64,000 nucleotides of DNA from Mauremys mutica (Eukaryota > Chordata > Testudines > Geoemydidae): contig NC_059075.1 in the NCBI RefSeq assembly GCF_020497125.1, forward strand, positions 27,130,003 through 27,194,002. Reading direction: 5' to 3'. The notes under the pieces are model-generated. The model saw nothing but the letters and a program-made list of their open reading frames with translations. It did not search any database and was not told where the DNA came from. Below are positions 12,401 through 24,400 of the stretch, piece by piece. Each line of letters starts with the position of its first letter. Position 1 is the first letter of the stretch. Both the position numbers and the translations under genes were made by a program.

Positions 12401-15400
12401 TCAGGAGTTTGTGTGTGGGCTGCTGAGCGTGATGGCATCTTCAGATCTCTAGAACAAGGATTTGTTTAGGTCAGGCTGGATAGTAGATAAAGAAATACAT
12501 AATGATTATAGCTCATCCTAAGTTAATATTGTTATTCACCTATTTTTACTTGAGTATTGGTTCTTTAGTATTTTTATTGGATTTAAAGCCTGTTCCTATT
12601 GTGGTATCCTTTTAAATGGTCTTGTAATAGTGCTGTATTCTGGAAATAAATTTTATGTTATGTTAAAAAATATTTTAAACCTCTGTCATATGGTAAAGGA
12701 AAGCTGTACTGCCTTCCAAGGAATCTACTCATCATTCCCAGAAGGATCTAGGGCAGCAGTCCCCAAACTTTTGAGGGTCGCCCCCCTCCGGGTGGGGTGG
12801 GGTGCAGGACTGATGTGGACAGAGACACAGGGGCTGAGGCTGGGGCCGCAGTGGGGGGTGAGCCTTGGGGCGGGAGTGGGGCTCTGGTGGGGGCCAGCAG
12901 CCGGCCGGGGGCCAGCAGCCGGCCTGTGGCCAGGTGCAGCTCTGCCCCTGGCCTCAGCCCCAGGCTGGGAACGGATCCGCAGCCAGTGGCCAAGGCTGGG
13001 GGCTGGCGCGGGGCTGGGAGCAGAGCTGAGCTGAGGCTGGTGACAGGGCCAGCCCCACAGTTTGGGGACCTCTGATCTAGGGAGACTACATGTAGCCCTA
13101 GATAATTGACAACCGCACAAAAGGTTAAACTGATGGTAGTACAAAATTAAATTATTTTATTCGCCAATAATCATCTCCATGCCCTTACAGCTAGATGAAA
13201 GGATAATTATTAAAAACTGTTACAATAGAGAGTAAAAACTTTAGGATTTAAATATGTTCTGGCTTTTTACATAATGTCATATAATTTACTTTGAGTGTGA
13301 AGTGCACAGTTTTTAACCGGCCATTTTTTTCCCCTATTTTTCTCCTGTAGAATAATCTTGGATGAGGCTGCTTTGCATTTGTCTGACAAGTGCAACGCTG
13401 TTACAGTGAATCTGCAGAGAGGTAAGGGTGTTTTAGAAGCAATGGTAACCATATGCTGACCTTATAAATATAGCCTTCAGAATTTAAAGAAATCTACAGA
13501 AATATTAAAAACAGTCCAATAGGCTACTGGAGAAGAGAGCTGGGTTTATAGTGAGCAGCAAGTTAGACTTGAGTGTGTAATGTAGTATAGCAGAAAAATG
13601 TATGTGCAGGGTCATGTCACAGAACAAGGAAATAAAAGTTGTTTTTTATATGGCTCTAGAACGTTCTCTTGGAGCATTTGGGTGGCCTATTCCATGAAAC
13701 CTGGTTCAATACAGAAATAAAACCCCCTCCATCCACACACTCCTAGTTGTCACCTACCACTCCACACTGGAACCCATATGGGGTATCATCAAACAACTAA
13801 AATCCATACTCAAAGGGGCCCCATCCTGAAAGAAATCTTTCTTGAACCCCCTCTTCTGGCCTTCAAACGCCCCCCCCCCCAGCCTCTCCAAGTTCATTAT
13901 CAGAAGCAAGCTCTCCACAGATAAGGGGACACCAACTCAAAGCAGCACCAGACCCTACAAGTACACATACAAAACCTACAGACATATCTCCATTGCTACA
14001 ATGATCAGCATCCCCCCACAACATACCTTTCAAGATCCATGGCTTCTATGTGTGGTATACCTCATCCAGTGCACTAAATGCCCCAATAACAATTATGTGG
14101 GTGAAACTAGACAATCACTACAATTTCAAATGAACTTACACAGGAAATTGATAAAAGACAGAAATACCCTATCACCTGTGGGTGAATTTTTTTCTCAAAG
14201 AGATCACTTTCTATCTGACCTATCAGTCCTCATCCTGCACAACATATTCAAAAGTCAAGCCTGGCAGCTTAAATTAATAACTTTGCTAGACACTAAAAGT
14301 CACGGTCGTAATCAAGACATTGGATTTATGGCTTATTACAGCAGTCTATAACCCACTAAGCCCCTTTTTGTCTAATGACTACACGGGTGTTAACTGGCCA
14401 CTGCACCTTTGAATGGTCTCTTACAATATATGCTAACTACTTCTGTAGTTCAATCTTGCATTTAGCTGTGACACTCTTAGTACCTTTCCCTGGCTGAAAG
14501 AAGAGCTCTGTGTAACTTGAAAGCTTGTCTCTCTCTCCAACTGAAGTTGGTTCAATAAAAGATATTACCCCCCCCACCACCTCAAATATCCTAAGACCAC
14601 CATAGCTACAACACTGTACATCTAAGCATAAATGTGAAACTCTCTGTTAAAGTAAGGCAATGTAGTGGAAGATACACGTGTGCATGAACTTGCATATGTA
14701 TACATCAGTGTTAGATTCCTAAAAAAAGAAGTGCCAGAGTTCCCCAGACCCAGCTTCCCAGTCCAGAAAGAGAGATGGCAGCTGAGTAACCTGGGCAGAA
14801 CAAGGGAGACACCCTCTTGTCCCTTCATACCTGGCTTCCTGCTCCAGAAGGAGAGATGGTGACTTGGTAACATGGGCGTCCCTGTTAACTGTGATACCAT
14901 CTCTCCTTTCAGAGCAGGCCCAGAAGCAGAAGAGGGGTGAGCAGATGGTGTCCTTGCCTCCTTCACCTCTTCCACTTTGGGCCATTCTGGAAGGAGATGT
15001 GGCAGCTCAGTAACCTGGGCCACCCAAGTTACTGAGCCACCATCTTTCCTTCTGGAGCAGGAATCTAAGTCAGAAGTATTCTTATTTTTCTCTATTTGTT
15101 GCTTTTTTTCTGTCCTCCTATCCCCCAATATTAATGCTGATATTTACCCAGAAAACAAGTTAAATTTTTCCGCTGATTTTTCACCCATATTTTTTGAAAG
15201 TTTGTAATAAACATCAATACATTCACAGGAAATTTTAAACAAAATAAAAAGCAGAAATGAAGAGCCTTGCTTGTGGGTTAAGATTTTTAAAGGGCTGTTT
15301 CTGAGGAAGTGGTTAGGGCACTAGCCTAGAACTGATAAGCCAGTTCAGCTCCATCAGCTCACTGTTTTATGCCACCTGTTGGCACCCTACTCCATAACGC

Positions 15401-18400
15401 ACGGGCAAGGGCCAGGATCAGGCAGGGTGTGCAGTACTCTACTTGATTCTTAGCTGGCAGAGTAATCCCTGTTTTGGTCCCATCTGGCCAAGAACTGGGG
15501 AAATGGAAAGGTGGCTTAAAGCCACCATTCTCCTCTTCTCTCTGCTGCACCAAGTTTAAACTAGAAACAGCTGAGGATTGAGCCCAGAGAGCTCCTCTGA
15601 TGTAAGGCAACATAGAAGTATAAAATGTGTTGACAAGACCAAAATCAACAAAATTTAGTTCATTGTGCTTCTTAACAGAGATTAATAATTGGTGATTTAA
15701 AAAAAACAACAAAATTTAATATGACATTTGATGTTGGTCAGTGTTTAAAATAGTTATTTTAACTTTCAGATTATATTCGTGTTATGGATATGGGACTCTT
15801 GGAACTGACCATAACAGCAGTAAAACCTGGTTCTGATGGGGAGAGAGTAAGTACTTAAAATAAAAAGAATAAAATAATAATGTTAAACCTAAATGATAAA
15901 AATACATCTTTTGCATTTTGATTTTAAAACATTTTGAAAAGCTTAAATCGCATTTAGTCAAATCCTACTTAACAATTTAAAAACATCCCTTCTCTCATCA
16001 TCAGATTGTGAGATTTCAGGTTCCGAAGTAATTTATAAATTATTGCTCTGTTTCTAAAGCTTTTATATTGAATGATCAGACACCTAAGTAATCTAGTTAA
16101 CAATAAATCTGTGTATACTATTCATATGGAACGTTAAATTGATCTTGGATAGATTTCTGTCATTATCTGTTATTGCTTCCTAGATTAAGCCACGCTTTGA
16201 GCTACACAGTTCCAGTGATGTAATCCATATCCGAACATGCTCAGACTCTTGTGCTGCGCTAATGAATCTTATACAGTATATTGCGAGTTATGGCGATTTG
16301 CATCCACCTAGCAAGACAGAGATTAAACCTGGGGTCGTCAAGCGGAAAACCAAGGTATGAAATGGCAAAGTAATACTCACATAACACTACCACCATCACA
16401 TTTCCTAATCTGACACATTAGCTGTGTTTTCCACAATAATAATTATAGTAATAATAATTAATATATACTTTTTATAGAGTTTTTCCCACAAATACTTAAC
16501 TTACTGTGTGGGCTTAATGTCTCTGAAGCAGTTCTCACAGTAATTGCGTTTGGCAATAATTTTTCCTTTCCTCTTGGCACTCATAACATTTAAGCTCAAC
16601 GGTACAAAATCCTTTAAATACCATCCTGATATAATTAATTCTCATTTTGAAGACAAGATTCTAGGACATAGCCATAGGCGGACAGGCATATATATATTTC
16701 AAACACTGCGACGCCTAGGCATTTCTCTAATACAGTGTATATTCACGCTCAACAATGATGTTAAAGCCCTTCAAAAAGTTTGCTAAAACCTTTTTGCCTG
16801 GGTAATCTAGAGTATAGTCCCAGCTTAATGTCTATTTTAAAATGCAATTATCTTTCACACTGTGGTTTTACACTGGAATACCAAACCATGAAAGCAAAAA
16901 TCATATTCATAAATACTTGTTAAGCACAGTGCTTCAGTTTTTTTATAATTGTAACTTTATATAGTTCTTCTGTTTGTAGGCAGATGCCTCTAGCCAACCA
17001 TCTTCCCAAGGACTAGTCCTTGCTGAAGCGGAACAACAGATTTTACGAGATTTGATGAGTGATGCTATGGAGGAAATTGAGACCCATCAAGCTGCTTCCC
17101 CCATTAGGCCACAATCTAACGGTAGAAGAAGCCTAGAATCACATTTAACACTTCAAAATTCTATATCAGATTTCAGTCTTAATGCCAATATTGCAGAAGT
17201 GGCAACTTAAGATTAAATTCAGACATATGTAATGGAGTAAGAGCAGGTAGTTAGAACAGTAGGCAACAAATTTAACTCTTTGGGACTTAGTGCATTAGGG
17301 GGCTGGGCAGACATAAAGGGATAAGACATACTACATCAAGTAAGAAACCAGAGTCATTCATAGCAGTTGAGGCAGTCCAGGAGGATGGGCGTAGTAGTCT
17401 ACAGTATCAAAGGAAGAATTTAGATTCAAGAGAGTCATCTAGGGAGAAACCATTAGGAGAAAAAACAAGGTAATTGATTATGTAAGAGGACTATGATTTT
17501 TTTTTTCTTTTCTTTTTTTCATGGTAAGAACTAAATACCAATTTGAAATTGGTTAAGAATATTGTATTGTAAGATGCGATGGGAAAGATGAGAGGCTAAG
17601 ATGAGAGGCTATGTTCTCAAGTCTGTTGCTAAGGAATGGAAGATTAGACATTGATTGCTGTCATGTCGAGTTATTTGATTAGGTAGTAAAGACAGACAGT
17701 TTCTATGAGTTCTTTAACCAAGGTGAACTAAAATAATAAAATTAATACAGTCTTTGCTGATGATCAGTGCTGTGATTGTTTTGAGTCTTAATAGTAGATT
17801 AATTTTAGAAAGATGGGTTTGTTTTATGTTAGGAATGTATTAGCCATATAATATGCATATTTTATTTCCGATTCTTTTAACACTTAATTTTTGAACTATT
17901 CTAAATATCACAATTTCAGTCATTTAATCTTGTGTGTATCTTATAAAGATATTTCCATTGAAATGACTTTTTTTTATATCAGGAATCTTGGATGAAAAAT
18001 CTCAAACCCAGGAACCAGCTTGCTCAGATCTCTTCCTGTTTCCAGATGAAAGTGGGAACATCTCACAAGAGCCAAGTCCCACATACACTTCATTCACTCA
18101 CCACCTGATTAAAGAGGCGATGGGAGACGTACCTACTGAAAATGATGACTTCTGCATTCTTTTTGCACCCAAAGCTGTTGTTTCTGTAAGAAGTTCGTAA
18201 TATTAAGAAATCTAGACGTAAGATAGATTGAGGAAAGTACATTTGAGACCTGTCCCTTTAGATTTTGTAACTTTCTACCAACTGTCTGCTGACATTGATG
18301 GGTGGTCAGTAGGGATACGGAGAGGAGAATATTCCTTATATTTTGTTATCATTGAAATGTTGCCATTTTGGAGGAAGTCTCACCATTCATATAAAAGATA

Positions 18401-21400
18401 TGTGGCAATTTTTTAGAATAAACCTGAGAATTCATGTCATGCATTGTTCCTCCCAGGAGTGACAACAGATATACTAGAATATATATAAACAGTATTTAGT
18501 CCTCTTCTATTATGATTGTCACCTAGTAGCAAATTTGCATTTTTCCTGTGTTGGCATTTCAACAAATCTTTAATTATAACATGTAGTGTAGTTGAAAAGG
18601 CTTATAAGAAAAGTACAGTATTTACCAAGATATTTTATCCTTGCAAGCATTTGTCTTGTATCCATTCATCAGAAAATCCAAGGTTTAATTTAAAAAGAAT
18701 GCCAGCCTTTTTCCATTGCTGTTATAGACCCTAATACCAAACTTTGCACAAAAGTTTCTGTGGGTAAACAGCAACAGCAGCAGCAAAAACATCAGTTCTT
18801 AACTCCCAGTGTCTGTCTCACCACTGCACAAAAAATTATGAGACAGAGCATTGACACTTAAAAATAGGTCTTCTCTTCCCTCATAGTATCACCACTAAAC
18901 TATTACTGATAGATTGCCTTTATCTAGGCAGACCAGAGTCAACTCTAGATTTCTGATATTGAGCCCCACATTCACTTGGCTAACCCTCAGAAGTCCCATC
19001 TCCAGCAGTACTAGCGTAATAGTAGCACTTCTTTATGTTTTAAGACTTATTTTTTCAGTTTGGATGAAGAGTCATATTTTATTTCCTTTCAATTTCCAGT
19101 TAACCTGATATCTCCTATGAGAGATAAAGTAATCTCACTGGGGCCAACTTTCAAGAGAGAGCTGTTCTTAGTCTTGAGGCCATGCAATTTTATAATTTAT
19201 AGCAATGTAGGACTAGAAGGGATTTCAGGAGATCTAGTCCACCCCTCACCCTCTCTGTGCTGAGGCAGGATTAAGTATACCTAGACCATCCCTGATTTAA
19301 TTTTAATAATTGGAGATATACCAATCTCCTAGAACTGGAAGGGACCTTGAAAGGTTATCGAGTCCAGCCCCCTGCCTTCAGTAGCAGGACCAATTTTTGC
19401 CCCAGATCCCTAAGTGGCCTTCTCAAGGATTGAACTCACAATCCTGGGTTTAGCAGGCTAATGCTCAAACCACTGAGCTATTCCTCCCGCCCCCTACTGA
19501 TTGGTGTTTTGTTTAACCTGTTTTTAAAATCCCCCAAATACATGGATTCCACAGCTTCTCTATATAACCTGTTACTACCAAAACAAGAACAGTTATTGGG
19601 GCTGTATTCCATATTTTTCATAGTATAGAAGCAAAGAGGACACTGATCTGTGTTTATCTTGAAGAAATTAAACAACTGAATGAAGAAATTAAGAATTGCA
19701 CTCACTTTCCTGTGTAACGTTTTTAGGAGAAAGAGGAGGAGCCAGTAGTGAAAATAATGGTTGATGATGCAATCCTGATAAAAGACAATCATTTCAGCCT
19801 GCCTGTAAAAAAGACAGATATGAGCAAAGCCCCGCTACATTTTCCTATTCCTTTGGTTCGCTATGTTGTGAAGGAAATCTCTCTTATTTGGCACCTTTAT
19901 GGAGGAAAGGATTTTGGGACTGCACCTACTACTTCTCCAGCTAAAAGTTTTATGTAAGTGCTTTAGGTAACTAAGTATTTCTTTTTCAGATCCACACATG
20001 CTGCATTTGATTTCAAAACGAAGAGTTAGATGAACTTAATGTACTTTCTTTTTATAATGAATATCCTGTTCAATTTAATTCTGGAATGTATTTCTCCCAC
20101 CCCTTGATCTGAATGAGTTCAAATTTGTTGACCTACAGAGTACATTGAAAGTCAAATGTATTCTCCCAAGCTTTCCCTGCGGGGAGTGGGTTTAATTGGG
20201 GATGAGTGTGTTGAAGGTGGTTGTGGAGAATGGAGTCTGTTTTGCAGATATTAAGCAGGTTGGAGGAGAATGAATATTATTTTTGGATAACAATAGGAGT
20301 TATTTTATTAATGGTAATTCAGTGGAAACAGTGTATATGTTTTATAATATTTTACAGTGCCTAAAGCGCTGCATAACTATTACAGTGAAAATGAGATAAA
20401 TATTTTTAGTTTACATTAATGCAGCAATTTTTCATTGTTAATTTTCTTTTTTTGACCATGAAAATATTTAGTAAAACCCAGTAAAATATGCATGCTTGTG
20501 TGGTTAGAGATGGTATAGGCTGACTTTCAATTTAAACTCAGAAAAAATATTCCTTTTCTCCCACTTTTAGTAGTCCTCATAGTTCTCCTTCTCACACACC
20601 AACAAGACATGGACGTAGTATGACATGTGGGGGAAGAGGAAGGAACCCAGACTTCTTAATGGAAATACAGTTAAGCAAGGTGAGATAGTAACAGAAAAAT
20701 CTGCAGACACACAAGGGCATATATAATACATATTCTAAAGACTTTATAAACCCTAATGATGAGCTATTGACTCCATGAAGCTAGAAGGCTTACCAGTAAA
20801 AATGAGCATTAATCTCACTTAGATGCAGAAGTCCATTAACACAGTTATGCTGAGTGATGGACTTAGAATTTCTTTACCAAATGAGTTTACAGGGCTGTAT
20901 GGTTGGCATAGTGCAACTTTGTTTGTTTAGCAGCCATATTTGAAACGAGGGAGGCTGAACAGTTATTAAAATATTTGCTTTTAGTCCTTAAAGTGTTTTT
21001 ATTTTGACAGAATCCTTTTTTCCCACCACTTTTGCTATCTTTATCATGATATAACTTTCCTTTCTGTTTACTCCAAATTGAAATTGCTGTTATCAAGACA
21101 TTGCAGATATTTCCCTCGGAATTAGCTCTGAGATGCCTGGGGTTACTCCGTAACTTGATATTCAGTAATATTTGCTCACCTCACAGCATCATTAACACCA
21201 TTTGCCACGACAGTCTATTACTGCTATAACCAAATTATGCTAAGTTACATTTAATTTAATTATTTTTAATGATATACACAGCTTTTAGTATGGAACTTAG
21301 AAAGGTGAATGTGAGACTATTAAAAATATCATTAACAAACAGCTACTGGTTAAGTAAGTTTAAAGTAAATGGATGGATATTTTTTAAACTAGCCGGAACC

Positions 21401-24400
21401 ATTTTTCATTTTCTCACTCTTACAGTGTTTTGGAAAGCCTCTTGAGTATGAAAGCTCTTATGTAAAGCCAAATTACTTCTATCCTTCAAATTCCGTGTAC
21501 ATTTTGTATTGCTTAAAGTAATTCAGCCCATTAACTGTTAATGTGCAGCAAAATGTATGATGGTTTTCTGTTTTATCCTTTTCTAGGGACCCATTGCCAT
21601 GGTAAAAAGAGGGGAAAAAGAAAAGATTCCATTTGAATATTTCAGTGATTCTGTCAAAGTGTAATGGCTACTTCTAGATTGTTGTGGATGCTTTACGTAT
21701 TAATCCTAACAGCATATTAAGGCTTTCCTCTCTCTTTAGTGCAGTGTAAAGACATAAATCAATTGCTATGCTGATGCAAAGATATTCATCTGAAAATAAT
21801 GGGATCATAATGTGAAAAATATAAGGATTCTGAACAGTGCTCAAATGTCAGATGACCTGACTTAGAAGTTGATGATTTGCTGATATCTGCATTGCCAACA
21901 CTCACAATATTATTACGAATGTCATGGATTGGGGCCACTTTTAAATATTCTCACAATCATGCTCTATCTGCAGGCAACCTCAGGAATTTGGCCTCAGCTG
22001 CCTGCAGTCTCCTTGCTGGTCACCAGAGGTCACTGTTCCATTTGCTGTTCTTGAAGTCCTATTCTACACTAAATAGTAGAGAGGGAAGGTTGCTGAGTGT
22101 GCAAGGGGGAAAGGAGGATGACTTGAGGGTTAACGAATCATAGGAGTAGAGGAGAGGAATAAGTGGGGATTGCTGGAGAGAAGCACTTGTGGAGGGGAGG
22201 CTGCCAGCAGGTAAGGGGGAAACAGGATTAGTGAAGTGTTGCGGGGGGATAATGGCTGGAGTCATGGAGGAATTGGGTGTATGTAGAGACAAGGAAGTAA
22301 GAGAAGAGAAAGTTGCTGGATGAGGTTGACTGGATCAGGAGCATGAGTTTCCTGGGATGGGGCAGAAGCAGAATGTCACTGGAGACCACATGGGGAACAG
22401 TCGGTCAGTGAGGGAAATGTCACCCTAGGACTGAGAGGAAAATAATAGTCTGGCAGGATGAATAGGTGGAAAACACGTCTTCTCTCTCCCTCTCTTTTTG
22501 TGTTTGTATTTTCCATTTGCTTCAGATTGAATCTTCATCCTAAAATATGAATGTGCAAACAAAGCAGGGTTAGGAGGCTTTTCTGTTGAGTGCAGACATC
22601 AGACCCCCAATCCTCCACCATTTATTTATTTATTTTAAAATCTCATGATTTTAAAGCCTAACCCATGATTTTTAAAGTCCTAGATTTATCAGTACTGTTA
22701 TATTGTAAAGGCTTGTATGCATTGAACCTTAATATCCCCTTTTGCCTTTCTGTTCGAAGGTGAAATTCCAGCATGAGGTATACCCTCCAGGAGGGCCGGA
22801 ATGTGAATCCAGTCTGTTGGAGCAGCCAGTGTCCCGGCAGGTTTTTATTGTTCAAGACCTTGAGATCAGAGATCGCTTGGCTACGTCACAGATGAATAAA
22901 TTTCTCTATCTCTACTGTAGTAAGGAGATGCCCAGAAAAGCACATTCTAATATGGTAAGGTTGTGAAACTTATTCATAGGGTATTATAGTAACCAAACCT
23001 TTTAATTGTGAGAATGGTGTGGGTTCTTTGGTATTGCAGAAGAGCAAGTATGAGATAATGGAATGTTGTAATAGCATAAGCTTTATGTCAATGTAGGCTA
23101 TTTTCTTAATTTCTTGTGGGTAGAGTTTGGTATAAAAGGTCATCTCAAATAATATTCTATCTATTCTGTTTTTCAAGGTTATAGCAATTTTAAAATAGAT
23201 CTAGCACACACAGGCTTACTTAACCTGCACTGTATCTTCAGTTTTGAGTATGCATCACCTTGTGTGTGTACACTTTGAATTTCAGCTGCGTATAGAGGCA
23301 TGTACACCTAGTATATTCATGTCAGAGGCTTTGGAGACCTGTTTCATTTGTAGCTTTCCTTTTCCAGTGAACTTTCAGACATACATCAATCCATGATAAG
23401 TTACTCATCCTGTGTTAGCTATATAATTGGCAAATTGAGATATGTTACAAAGACAGAAGTTGTAATAATTTCAAAGTATGAATAAAAGGTGAACACTTTT
23501 CATTGGTCAGTGTTTTTGGTTTGGGTTTTTATATTTTGAGTTTTATATATTGAGTTTTTCTCTCTCATTCTTGTTCTGCAGCTAACAGTTAAAGCATTAC
23601 ATGTCCGTCCAGAGTCTGGCAGATCCCCACAGGAATGTTGTTTACGTGTATCACTAATGCCACTTCGCCTCAATATCGACCAGGTTGGTGATGCTAGAGA
23701 CACTGTCCGTTAGTTGAAGCATCATTGTGCCCTTTGGATTGTGGCAATATACAATTTCTAAATGCTTGTGTGGAGAAATTTAATATGAGTACTATAACTT
23801 TTACACTCATAACCTCCGAATACACATTTTATGCAATTCTTTTGTGGGTTTGATTGCCTTCTGTTATGTAGCTTTGGATTCCCTGCAGCTGTACATGTAT
23901 CTCCTTGTACATTTGTCTATGTCCGTTTTATATGAAAAATCTCCTTTTTAACAATTGAACTTATCTAGTGCTCCAGCCAACATAGTGACTAGACTTTTTA
24001 ATTTAAAGACTAGTAATATCTGCAGAAATGGCTATGCTCTCAAAGATTGCACTTCATTCAGTGAGACTTCTGAAAAATTCAGTGATTTTTGAAACAGTGA
24101 ATTTTTAAAGACTTGAGTACACTTATGTTTTGGCAACACTTGTATAGCTTTGTCATCCCAGTAAATTATCATTGGCTTGAAAGTAAGTCCAATAATGTTG
24201 AATTCTAATGTGAAGAAGAGAAGTCAATAATATTTTTAGTTAGAAGCACATGACATAGTAAGACTGCTGTACCACAAGCTCTTTGCCATTTGTTACCCTT
24301 AACACCTATTTGGGACATTAATGGCAGAGAGCACTGAAAAGAGATGATAGAAATTAGTTCTATCAGGATGTTTTTTATTCGTTAGGCAGGATGTTTATTT

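Noticed and set aside
12630..13144. Long overlapping open frames on both strands, rich in Pro, Ala and Gly
   Set aside because: They lie inside a GC-rich hAT MITE (12754-13074), and low stop frequency in such DNA gives frames on both strands. No known protein content.
16544..16786. 80-codon frame with a hydrophobic start as a small secreted protein
   Set aside because: It lies in a short ATG2B intron, has no recognisable homology and is of a length expected by chance.
19306..19490. tRNA-like A and B boxes as a functional tRNA gene
   Set aside because: The head is attached to a SINE body and occurs in three related copies; the structure fits a tRNA-derived SINE.
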